The translations under genes were made by a program, and so were the position numbers. A stretch of DNA of 38,481 nucleotides from an uncultured Croceitalea sp. (GTDB lineage Bacteria > Bacteroidota > Bacteroidia > Flavobacteriales > Flavobacteriaceae): the NCBI GenBank assembly GCA_937959125.1, contig CALGQU010000180.1, positions 1 through 38,481 of the forward strand. Reading direction: 5' to 3'. Below are positions 30,680-38,481 of this stretch, one piece after another; the stretch's first letter is position 1; every line of letters begins with the position of its first letter. The notes below the pieces were generated by a model. It saw only the letters and a program-made list of their open reading frames with translations. It did not search any database and had not been told where the DNA came from.

Positions 30680-33499
30680 TTGAGAGGTGTTAAAAAGAAA
30701 CCATTGAAATATACTTTCCCTCTTTTATGCTTCTTATTTTTTGGGTTACATGCCCAAGAATTGCCGCCCATCCAAAACTACCAGCCGGAAGAATATCACG
30801 GTGAAAATCAGAATTGGGATATTTCGCAGTCTTTGGATAAGCTGATATATGTAGCCAATAATAAGGGATTGTTAGAATTCAATGGGGCCAGTTGGAGTCT
30901 TTATCCGTCGCCCAATGAAACTATTATGCGTTCCGTAAAAGTAGTGGGCGATCGCATTTATACCGGTTCTTTTATGGAATTTGGCTATTGGACAAAGAAT
31001 AGCGTAGGGGGTCTGGACTACACTTCTATAGCCAGTACACTCTCTGTAGGACTTTTAGAGGATGAGGAGTTTTGGAACATTATTGCCTTAGAGGATTTTA
31101 TGGTGTTCCAATCCTTAAAGAGGATTTACATCTATAATGTTGGTAATAAAACGATAAGCACTATTTCTTCTAAAAACACCATTACAAAAATGTTTTTGGT
31201 AGACGGCACTGTTTATTTCCAACGTTTGGGCCAAGGATTGTTCAAAATCCAATCAGGAAAGGATATCCTGGTTTCAAATGCACCCCTTGCTAAGGATGAT
31301 GAGATCATCAATGTATTTGGTAAGGAAGAAAATTTGCTTTTGCTCACCAAGAACAACGGCTTCTTTAAAATCAATGCATTGGGAGGTTTAAGCGCTGCGG
31401 ACAATTATCCTAATAAAATGTTGAAGGATCTTAGCTTATATGATGGTATTCAACTAAAGGATGGAACATACGCTTTAGGAACAATATCCAATGGCCTTAT
31501 ATCCTTGGATAGTAATGGTAAATTAGAGTATCAAATCAATCAGAACAATGGCCTATCCAACAATACGGTACTTGCACTTTTTGAAGATATGGCCAGTAAT
31601 ATTTGGTTGGGCTTAGATCATGGAATTAGTTATGTCAACGTAAAATCACCCTACAGGAATTTTAATGATTATGACGGGGATTTAGGGAGTGTATATGCAG
31701 CGGCTTTGCATCAAGGCAACCTTTATCTAGGTACTAATCAGGGACTCTATTACAAGGTTTATGGGACTAATGATCGGTTTAAATTGATTACGGGTACGCA
31801 AGGACAGGTTTGGTCGCTACAGGAATTTAACGGTATTCTTTTGTGTGGCCACCATAAAGGCACTTTTCAGATAAAGGATACCAGTGCAGAACAAATAAGT
31901 GAGGTCCAGGGGGCTTGGAAATTTTCCCGACCGGACAATACCTACAATATATTATTGCAAGGGAATTATGATGGACTTTATGTATTGGTTTTTGACGGTA
32001 CCACATGGAAACTTAAAAATAAGATCGTAGGTTTTAACAATTCTTCCCGGTATTTTGAAACCTTGGGAAATACCATTTTTGTAAATCATGAGTATAACGG
32101 TGTGTTTGAGTTAAAGGTGAATCCAGGTTATACCAAAGTAGAACAAGTGGTAAAAGATACCCAGATAAAAGGTTCGAAATCAGGGCTTATAAAGTATCGC
32201 GGGGATTTACTTTACGCTTATAAAAAAGGAATTTTCAAGTATAATGTGGACCAAAATACATTTATACGGGATACGGTATTGAGCAAGGTATATTCTTCCC
32301 ATACCTATGAATCTGGCAAACTCATCACGGATACTTTAGATAACACACTTTGGATATTTACCAAACCCGGCATATCATTTGTTACCCCAACAGCCTTATC
32401 CAGTGACCTTCAAATTAAATCCATACCGCTAAACAAGGAAATGAGAGATGGTATCTTGGGCTATGAGAACATCATAAACCTTGGGGATAGCAGGTATCTT
32501 CTGGGTAAGACTTCTGGCTATACCATTTTTGACCTTAGGCAATCCATACCATTGGATTTTGAAGTACAATTGTCCAGTGTGGCCAATATCAACTTTAGGA
32601 AAAATGAGGATTTTGTTCCAAAAGATGTTTTGGGAGAGTTTAGTAGTAATCAAAATGATTTTCATTTTTCTTTTTACGTTCCGGAATATCAGAAGTATTT
32701 GGAAACACAGTATCAATATAAATTAGAGGGCATATATGATGATTGGAGCGGTTGGACCAATGATGTTGAGGTCCTTTATGAAAATTTGCCATATGGAGAC
32801 TATGAGTTTAGGGTACAGGCAAGGTTAGGAAATCAAAAATCCTCCAATGTTGCAGCGTATAGTTTTACAATCGATAGGCCTTGGTTTATTTCAAATGTCA
32901 TGCTAGCGACTTATATCATTGGGGTTATTTTTTTCTCCCTGTTCATGCACAACGTCTATAACAAGTATTACCGCAGACAACGAGAAAAATTGGTGGAGAA
33001 AAATAAGAGGGAATTGGAATTTGCGCAAATGCAAAGCGAAAAAGAAATCATTAAAATAAAAAATCAACAACTACAGCAAGAAAATAAATCGAAGACCAAA
33101 GAATTGGCTGCTTCCACTATGAGTATCATTAAAAAGAATGAGCTTTTAGGTAAAATTAAAAAAGAGTTGGTAAATTCCGTTGGAGATGAAAGTTCTATAA
33201 AACCGGTAGTTCAGATTATAGATAAGAACCTTAACCAGAGTGATGATTGGGAAATGTTCCAAGAAGCGTTCAACAATGCAGATAGTACCTTTCTAAAAAC
33301 GGTAAAATCCTTGCATCCTAAGCTTTCCCCAAACGATTTAAAATTGTGCGCGTATTTAAGATTAAACCTCTCGTCTAAAGAAATTGCACAACTACTGAAT
33401 ATTTCCCCAAGAAGTGTGGAAATCAAACGATATCGTTTACGTAAAAAGTTGGATCTAAACCATGAAGATAACCTTGTAAACTACATCTTAGAGGTATAA
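30680..33499 (+). CDS. Membrane-spanning propeller/Y_Y_Y sensor with LuxR-type HTH (SusR-like regulator)
   Basis: A one-component sensor-regulator. A signal-type N-terminus (KYTFPLLCFLFFGLHAQ) precedes a periplasmic region made of about a dozen propeller-type repeats (NKGLLEFNGASWSLY; DMASNIWLGLDHGISYV) and a Y_Y_Y domain (YQYKLEGIYDDWSGWT, LPYGDYEFRVQA). Then come one membrane helix (MLATYIIGVIFFSLFM), a Gln/Lys/Glu coiled coil and a LuxR-type HTH at the end (LRLNLSSKEIAQLLNISPRS). There is no histidine kinase or receiver domain. The track ORF opens at a GTG (30569), but the signal peptide suggests the TTG at 30680; the upstream in-frame codons add 37 residues. It likely senses a glycan and controls the neighbouring carbohydrate genes. 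Confidence 0.88.
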   Translation: MRGVKKKPLKYTFPLLCFLFFGLHAQELPPIQNYQPEEYHGENQNWDISQSLDKLIYVANNKGLLEFNGASWSLYPSPNETIMRSVKVVGDRIYTGSFMEFGYWTKNSVGGLDYTSIASTLSVGLLEDEEFWNIIALEDFMVFQSLKRIYIYNVGNKTISTISSKNTITKMFLVDGTVYFQRLGQGLFKIQSGKDILVSNAPLAKDDEIINVFGKEENLLLLTKNNGFFKINALGGLSAADNYPNKMLKDLSLYDGIQLKDGTYALGTISNGLISLDSNGKLEYQINQNNGLSNNTVLALFEDMASNIWLGLDHGISYVNVKSPYRNFNDYDGDLGSVYAAALHQGNLYLGTNQGLYYKVYGTNDRFKLITGTQGQVWSLQEFNGILLCGHHKGTFQIKDTSAEQISEVQGAWKFSRPDNTYNILLQGNYDGLYVLVFDGTTWKLKNKIVGFNNSSRYFETLGNTIFVNHEYNGVFELKVNPGYTKVEQVVKDTQIKGSKSGLIKYRGDLLYAYKKGIFKYNVDQNTFIRDTVLSKVYSSHTYESGKLITDTLDNTLWIFTKPGISFVTPTALSSDLQIKSIPLNKEMRDGILGYENIINLGDSRYLLGKTSGYTIFDLRQSIPLDFEVQLSSVANINFRKNEDFVPKDVLGEFSSNQNDFHFSFYVPEYQKYLETQYQYKLEGIYDDWSGWTNDVEVLYENLPYGDYEFRVQARLGNQKSSNVAAYSFTIDRPWFISNVMLATYIIGVIFFSLFMHNVYNKYYRRQREKLVEKNKRELEFAQMQSEKEIIKIKNQQLQQENKSKTKELAASTMSIIKKNELLGKIKKELVNSVGDESSIKPVVQIIDKNLNQSDDWEMFQEAFNNADSTFLKTVKSLHPKLSPNDLKLCAYLRLNLSSKEIAQLLNISPRSVEIKRYRLRKKLDLNHEDNLVNYILEV

Positions 33500-33768
33500 A
33501 CTACTTTACAAACAATTTTTTCCCCTCAACATTTTTTGAAAACACCTTAACATTACCTATACAAAATTGCCTATTTGAAAAAGTGAGGGCGATATCATCA
33601 TTTTTTAACATTCCTCTTCATGACTTGATATACTTGGCTTTCGGCGCAATTTTAATATGATAATCGCATAAAAACAGGTACTAAATTATCATGTATGCTT
33701 TTTGTTGTGGTGAAATTTATGAGAATAATAATTTTTAACAATATGTTTAGACTATCAAATTAAACTAC
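33500..33768. other. Regulatory intergenic region upstream of the glycosidase-barrel gene
   Basis: An AT-rich region of 269 bp that must hold the promoter of the downstream cluster. AACATT occurs at 33528-33533, 33549-33554 and 33607-33612; the first two are 21 bp apart, about two helical turns, and the last two share TTAACATT. No exact TAnnTTTG box with a spaced TTG was seen. The repeats might be binding sites of the adjacent regulator, but such short AT-rich words can recur by chance. Confidence 0.3.
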
Positions 33769-36700
33769 ATGAATACATTGTTAAAAAGATTGGTCAAGCT
33801 CAGCTTTTTTCTTCTTACCACAACACTGTTAGCACAAACTGCTCAAGTAAAAGTGGTAAATGACGACAAGGGAGCACAATTGATGGTAAACGGTGAAAAG
33901 TTTATGATTAATGGTATGAATTGGGATTATATCCCAATTGGAACCAACACCGTAAATGCAGATTTCTGGAAAAAACCGGATGATGTTATTAAAGCAGGGT
34001 TGGATACGGAAATGTCCTTGCTAAAAAACATGGGAGTTAACGTTATACGCCAGTATACGGGAGTCCCTGCAAGATGGATACGGTATATCTACGAGAATTA
34101 CGGTATCTATACCATGTTGAACCATTCCTTTGGTCGGTATGGATTAACATTGGACGGCGTTTGGACACCCGTAACCATATATTCTGAAGAACGGACCCAG
34201 AAATTCTTGCTGGACGAAATGAAAGGTTTGGTAGAAGGATATAAGAATACGCCAGGACTCCTATTATATCTGTTAGGCAACGAGAACAATTACGGCTTAT
34301 TTTGGGCAGGTGCGGAAACGGAGGATTTCCCGGATGGCCAGGAAAAGATAAACGCTGTTGGTGAATTGCGCGGTAGGCCCATGTACCGATTGATGAATGA
34401 AGCCGCCAAAATGATGAAGGCGATAGATACATCGCACCCGGTAGCCATATGTAACGGAGATGTTCTGTTTATTGATATTGTAGCGGAAGAATGTAAAGAC
34501 ATTGATATCTACGGCACCAACACCTACAGGGGCGTTTCCTTTGGCGATATGTTCGATGTGGTAAAGGAAAAGTTGGATAAACCCATTATGTTCACGGAGT
34601 TTGGTGCGGACGCTTTTAGCGCCATAGAACAAAAGGAAGATCAGTATTCCCAAGCGTACTATATGGTAGGCAATTGGAAGGAGATTTATGAAAATGCCGC
34701 AGGTTTGGGCAAGGCCAATAATTCCATTGGAGGGTTTACCTTCCAATTTAGTGATGGATGGTGGAAATTTGGTTTTGATGACAGAAAGAACGCCGATCTT
34801 CATGATAACAACGCTTCTTGGTCCAATGGTGGTTATGCCAGGGACCTTCCTGCTGAAGGGGAAAATAACATGAACGAAGAGTGGTTCGGTATCTGTGCAA
34901 AAGGCCCAACCAGCCCTAGGGGACTTTATGAGCTGTATCCTAGAGCAGCCTACTATGCCTTAAAAGAAGCCCATAAATTGAATCCCTATGAGACAGGTGT
35001 GGATTTGCCGTTCATTGATAATTATTTTGGGAACATAGAGCTAGCCGATGCCGTACTACGCGCTAGGGGAGATAAAGCCGCCCTGTCCGGACAGCAAACA
35101 AGTAAGCTTAGATTAAGCAACTTGCAGGCAAAGTTTACCACCTTTAATACGGGGGGTAACCTAACTACAACGCCAGAAAATGCAGATCCTACGCAACAGG
35201 TTTTTCCTAATCAGCAAGGGTTCGATTTTCAACAATCCTATTTTGTAGGCGTGGAAGGTAATCCTGCATCAAACGTAAGGGCAGAAGTCAACTTCAATGT
35301 CCTTGGAAATGTGGCCCAAAACCCTATTGATGAAATCTTTTATGAAAATCGTGGTCGGCCCATAACCGTGGAAACGGATCAAGGTCCGGTCGTACTTAAC
35401 GATGTAAATAGGGTTCAGGTATATAATGCTTCTTTTGAATGGAATGCCAAGGATTTTGATGTACGGGGATTCTTTAGGACAGGCCATTACCATTGGGGTT
35501 ACGAAGGGGATTTTTTCGGACTGTATCCAGAAGCCAACTACGGACCTAATCTAGATATCTATAACGGGGAGACCTCCGGTATTGAGGTTGATGGCAAACG
35601 TGCTTTCAAAGGATTTAAGGCCGCCTTCGGTCCACAATTGTGGTGGGGGGCCAACCCAGCGGTTTTGTTGAAATATTCCAAGAAATTTGGCAAGTATGAC
35701 ATCACGGGTATTTTTCATGAAGACGTAGATGATTTTGGCACCATTGTATCCTCTTTGGCCGTTCCGCAACCAAGAACAAGAAGGGGAACCATACATATAG
35801 AAAGAAAGTTTGGAGAACATCTGAATGTTGAAGTGGGTGGTATTTGGGGTGGACAGCCCTTGAACGGCAGGGAATTCCAGTTCACGGAAGAAGATGACCC
35901 AAACAGCCCTGTTTTTGTGGATCAAGTGGATACTAAGGATAATTGGGGAGGTAAAGCCAAGATTACATATGAAGGCGGAAAATTCAATTGGTACGCTCAA
36001 GGAGCCGTTATGGGATTGGTTGCCGGTGGCGGTGCAGACGCCACAAAAACCTTTACCGGATGGCGCTTAAAGGATAGCGGTAGTGGTAATCAGACCAACT
36101 TTCTAACCGGTTTTACGGTAAGTGCGGGTAATGTGCAGATCGCTCCAAACTTTTTATGGCAAAAACCTATTGTAGGGCCAATTCCCAATGGTATTGGCGG
36201 TGCAGGCAGGTTACGTAATATTTTGGACGATCCTTTTGTGGTACGTGCAAATAGGGAAACCGTAGCTGGGGAATTGTTGCTCACCTTTGATCCCACGCCG
36301 GGAACTTGGTTTTATGAATGGGACAATGATCGTTCAGAAGACGCAAAACTGGCGGTAAGTACAGGTTTCGTTTTTCGCCATCATCCCACGGCTCAAGATG
36401 CAGCTATCGGATTCTTAGGCAATCGTACCTTATTTGCATTTCCCGGTTCAGCACCGGCTAGAAACCTTTGGGAAAGCAATACGCGTTTGGTATCCAAGGT
36501 AAGTCCAGATTTAGGCTTAATTGCCAACTTATACTTTGGAAATGCCCAAGCACGCGGTAGTGATGAACGACTGATCGAACGGGTAGGTGGAGATATAAGG
36601 CTCATTTACAAAAAAATAAAGGTGCAACACGCCTTCAAGATCAACGATTGGGGTCCCTTTGACTTCCATCGTGATTTTAACTTGACCTTCCCAGTACAGT

Positions 36701-36927
36701 TAATGCTGGACATCTCAACTACCGTAGGTAAACAAGATTGGTTCATTCTTCCAAGTACCCAAATTGGTATTCGCGGAACATGGCGTTCGCTCAATGAATT
36801 CTCACCTCGGTTTTTACCAAATGCCATGGAAGAATTCGCTACGGAACCTACCATAAGTCCAGTTGGCTTTGGCAACGGTAACGAATGGGAAATTAGAACA
36901 TATGTACATATTAACATCGGGAAATAA
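33769..36927 (+). CDS. Glycosidase (GH2/GH5-like TIM barrel) fused to a porin-like beta-barrel
   Basis: A 1052-residue protein with signal peptide (KLSFFLLTTTLLAQT). Residues about 35-415 are a TIM-barrel glycosidase of the clan that includes GH2 and GH5. FMINGMNWDYIPIG, MGVNVIRQYTG, LLYLLGNENNYGLFW (acid/base Glu in NE) and PIMFTEFGADAFS (nucleophile Glu) follow in order. From about residue 480 the protein changes to alternating aromatic/polar strands (FDFQQSYFVGVEG, ASFEWNAKDFDVRGFF, GPQLWWGANP, FMLDISTTVG-like), ending EWEIRTYVHINIGK, which resembles an outer-membrane beta-barrel. The immunoglobulin-like domains of classical GH2 enzymes are absent. The next gene starts 10 bp after the stop. 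The substrate is unknown; a surface-exposed enzyme anchored by its own barrel is inferred. Confidence 0.85.
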   Translation: MNTLLKRLVKLSFFLLTTTLLAQTAQVKVVNDDKGAQLMVNGEKFMINGMNWDYIPIGTNTVNADFWKKPDDVIKAGLDTEMSLLKNMGVNVIRQYTGVPARWIRYIYENYGIYTMLNHSFGRYGLTLDGVWTPVTIYSEERTQKFLLDEMKGLVEGYKNTPGLLLYLLGNENNYGLFWAGAETEDFPDGQEKINAVGELRGRPMYRLMNEAAKMMKAIDTSHPVAICNGDVLFIDIVAEECKDIDIYGTNTYRGVSFGDMFDVVKEKLDKPIMFTEFGADAFSAIEQKEDQYSQAYYMVGNWKEIYENAAGLGKANNSIGGFTFQFSDGWWKFGFDDRKNADLHDNNASWSNGGYARDLPAEGENNMNEEWFGICAKGPTSPRGLYELYPRAAYYALKEAHKLNPYETGVDLPFIDNYFGNIELADAVLRARGDKAALSGQQTSKLRLSNLQAKFTTFNTGGNLTTTPENADPTQQVFPNQQGFDFQQSYFVGVEGNPASNVRAEVNFNVLGNVAQNPIDEIFYENRGRPITVETDQGPVVLNDVNRVQVYNASFEWNAKDFDVRGFFRTGHYHWGYEGDFFGLYPEANYGPNLDIYNGETSGIEVDGKRAFKGFKAAFGPQLWWGANPAVLLKYSKKFGKYDITGIFHEDVDDFGTIVSSLAVPQPRTRRGTIHIERKFGEHLNVEVGGIWGGQPLNGREFQFTEEDDPNSPVFVDQVDTKDNWGGKAKITYEGGKFNWYAQGAVMGLVAGGGADATKTFTGWRLKDSGSGNQTNFLTGFTVSAGNVQIAPNFLWQKPIVGPIPNGIGGAGRLRNILDDPFVVRANRETVAGELLLTFDPTPGTWFYEWDNDRSEDAKLAVSTGFVFRHHPTAQDAAIGFLGNRTLFAFPGSAPARNLWESNTRLVSKVSPDLGLIANLYFGNAQARGSDERLIERVGGDIRLIYKKIKVQHAFKINDWGPFDFHRDFNLTFPVQLMLDISTTVGKQDWFILPSTQIGIRGTWRSLNEFSPRFLPNAMEEFATEPTISPVGFGNGNEWEIRTYVHINIGK

Positions 36928-36937
36928 AAACAACAAA

Positions 36938-38338
36938 ATGAGAAAAGATAGATTTATAAATATAGGCCGCATCCTTTTAGGATGCCTTCTCATCATCATG
37001 GTTAGTTGTGAACGGGAACCGACGGAAAACGTGGAATTTGCCCAATTCCCGCAAAATGGTGATGTTTTTATTGATGCATTTTCCGCTGGATTGGACTTTT
37101 TCCCATTTGTGGATGCAGGAGCAGACCCTATGGCATTCAGCGTGGTTACGGATGAAGTATTCTCTGGTGAAACCGCAATGCGATTTGATGTCCCCGTTTT
37201 TGGGAACGGTTTTGTAGGTGCAACCTTTAATACCACAGCGGCAAGAAACCTTACCGGTTTTGATGCACTCACGTTTTATGCAAGGGCCTCCCAGGCTGCT
37301 AGTATAGATGCTATAGGGTTTGGTATTTCTGGGGAAACCAACAACAGGTTTCTGGTAACGTTAAATGAGTTGGGTGTGAGTACCCGATGGGAAAAATATG
37401 TGATACCCATACCGGATGCTTCCAAATTAATAGGTGAAACAGGCTTGTTCTGGTTGGCGGAAGGTGCTTCCTTTGAAGGTGATGAAGGTGGGTATTCCCT
37501 GTTTTTTGATGAAATTAGGTTTGAAAGATTGGGAACCATAGCCCAGCCAAGACCTACTATTTTTGATGGTCAAGAAATAACGGAACAATCATTTACCGGA
37601 TCTAGCTTAAGTGTAACCGGACTCACCCAGACCTTTAATCTTGGAACGGGAGAGAACCTTACCGTAATGGCGGCACCGGCATATTTTGATTTTTCTTCAT
37701 CAGACCTTTCGGTTGCGATTGTTAATGAGTTGGGAGAAATAAGTGTGGTGGGCGAAGGTACGGCCCAAATATCGGCACAATTGGCAGGCGTTGCGGCGAC
37801 CGGTGGTTTAGAACTGGTTTCCGGTGGTGGCTTAGAGCCGGCTCCAACACCTACCTTGCCGCAAGCAAGTGTAAGCTCCATATTTAGTGATGCCTATACA
37901 AATGCTACGGAGAGTAACTTTACCCCGGGTTTTGGGGGATCTACAACGGAGACGACTATGACCTCTGCTAACGGGGACGCCGTCTTATCCTATGCAAACA
38001 ACAACTTTACAGGGATACTTTTTGAAAACACCGTAGATGGTTCGGATCGTACTTTTCTTCACGTCGACGTTTTTGCACAAGAACCTGGAGTGGAAATTGT
38101 TATTCAAATTCGTGATGTAGGTGCAAACCAGATGATTGAATCAGACAACAATGGTAATCCAATTGTAGACGATAGGGATTTTAGATTCACCGTTAACAGC
38201 CTTGCCGTTGGTGATTGGACTTCCTTTGATATTCCTTTGGAAGGGGACCTTGCTACACAGAAGAACAATTTAGGGGCACTTATCCTTGTAGGTGGGCCTA
38301 ACTTTTTATTGGATAATATCTACTTCTTTACAGAGTAG
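36938..38338 (+). CDS. Probable surface glycan-binding lipoprotein
   Basis: A 466-residue lipoprotein: RILLGCLLIIMVSCE gives a lipobox with cysteine about residue 23. The track's earlier start (36863) lies inside the preceding gene, and the ATG at 36938 fits the signal. Residues about 40-190 look like a jelly-roll carbohydrate-binding module (GETAMRFDVP, LTGFDALTFYARASQ, SLFFDEIRFE). A bacterial Ig-like (Big2-type) domain follows (DLSVAIVNELGEISVVGEGTAQISAQLAG), then a Pro/Gly-rich linker and a second beta-sandwich (TFLHVDVFAQEPGVEIVIQIRD ... LLDNIYFF). No catalytic motif is seen. With the glycosidase-barrel gene 10 bp upstream and another lipoprotein downstream, it probably captures polysaccharide at the cell surface. 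Confidence 0.8.
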   Translation: MRKDRFINIGRILLGCLLIIMVSCEREPTENVEFAQFPQNGDVFIDAFSAGLDFFPFVDAGADPMAFSVVTDEVFSGETAMRFDVPVFGNGFVGATFNTTAARNLTGFDALTFYARASQAASIDAIGFGISGETNNRFLVTLNELGVSTRWEKYVIPIPDASKLIGETGLFWLAEGASFEGDEGGYSLFFDEIRFERLGTIAQPRPTIFDGQEITEQSFTGSSLSVTGLTQTFNLGTGENLTVMAAPAYFDFSSSDLSVAIVNELGEISVVGEGTAQISAQLAGVAATGGLELVSGGGLEPAPTPTLPQASVSSIFSDAYTNATESNFTPGFGGSTTETTMTSANGDAVLSYANNNFTGILFENTVDGSDRTFLHVDVFAQEPGVEIVIQIRDVGANQMIESDNNGNPIVDDRDFRFTVNSLAVGDWTSFDIPLEGDLATQKNNLGALILVGGPNFLLDNIYFFTE

Positions 38339-38356
38339 TTAGTCTTGCTAAAGATT

Positions 38357-38481
38357 ATGGAAATAAAAGTTAAAAAAGAAAAAATGAATACGGGAAAATT
38401 AAACCAAATACAAATCCCTGCATTGGGATTAATAGTATTACTTTTTATGGGTTGCGCAACGGAAGATACCCAAACGGTAGT
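38357..38481 (+). CDS. Lipoprotein, N-terminal part only (cut by window edge)
   Basis: An open frame runs to the window end from ATG 38357, with a second in-frame ATG at 38384 that gives the more compact signal peptide MNTGKLNQIQIPALGLIVLL followed by FMGCATEDT. The cysteine after FMG is a lipobox. Too little is visible to name the family. It starts 18 or 45 bp after the glycan-binding lipoprotein, so it is likely the next gene of the same operon, possibly a secreted glycosidase. Confidence 0.65.
   Translation, partial: MEIKVKKEKMNTGKLNQIQIPALGLIVLLFMGCATEDTQTV

Overview
The window comes from a marine-type member of the Bacteroidota, most likely Flavobacteriaceae. The signs are C-terminal sorting domains of the type IX secretion system (T9SS; one type A, one type B), a giant SprB-repeat surface protein, TAnnTTTG-type -7 promoter boxes, families typical of the phylum (DUF5683, DUF6122, WbqC, a long signal peptidase I with an extra N-terminal membrane domain), and a moderately AT-rich base composition. 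The two edge genes are cut by the window; no internal frameshift or insertion sequence was seen.

Layout. (1) 1-2198, plus strand: two tandem rhomboid proteases (the first truncated at the left edge) and a membrane-anchored endonuclease/exonuclease/phosphatase-fold protein. (2) 2181-9049, minus strand: a compact housekeeping block read in the order udk, a DivIC/FtsB-like division protein, parA, parB, DUF5683, dapB, lepB, wbqC, DUF6122. It joins pyrimidine salvage, septum formation, chromosome partitioning, lysine/diaminopimelate synthesis and protein export. (3) 9148-10359: a Bcr/CflA-type drug efflux transporter. (4) 10414-13802: a peptidoglycan-recycling cluster with nagZ-anmK on the minus strand and murQ divergent on the plus strand. 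NagZ here is a lipoprotein, so the sugar is probably trimmed outside the cytoplasm. murQ is followed by an unrecognised polytopic membrane protein (13808-14905) and an AGCS-family alanine/glycine:cation symporter. (5) 16702-17823: a PQQ-dependent sugar dehydrogenase-like lipoprotein. (6) 17976-26267: an 8.3-kb gene for a 2763-residue repeat adhesin with a type B sorting domain. (7) 26268-27310: a sparse region with one 100-residue orphan ORF, tRNA-Pro(GGG) and a strong hairpin terminator. (8) 27311 to the right edge: a carbohydrate-related cluster. It holds a secreted protein (unrecognised N-terminal domain, thrombospondin type 3 repeats, acidic tandem repeats, type A sorting domain), a membrane-spanning propeller/Y_Y_Y/LuxR-HTH regulator, a glycosidase joined to a porin-like beta-barrel, a probable surface glycan-binding lipoprotein, and the start of another lipoprotein.

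How the parts fit. The right end looks like one end of a polysaccharide-utilisation locus. The regulator could sense a glycan fragment in the periplasm and act through its own cytoplasmic HTH domain. The glycosidase-barrel protein and the two lipoproteins would handle the glycan at the outer membrane. No SusC/SusD pair is in the window; it may lie beyond the right edge. The most unusual items are the glycosidase/beta-barrel fusion, the 1026-residue secreted protein with an unassigned domain, the lipoprotein NagZ recycling cluster, and the 7-TM protein with an unassigned cytoplasmic domain behind murQ. All family calls are from reading motifs; no database search was run.
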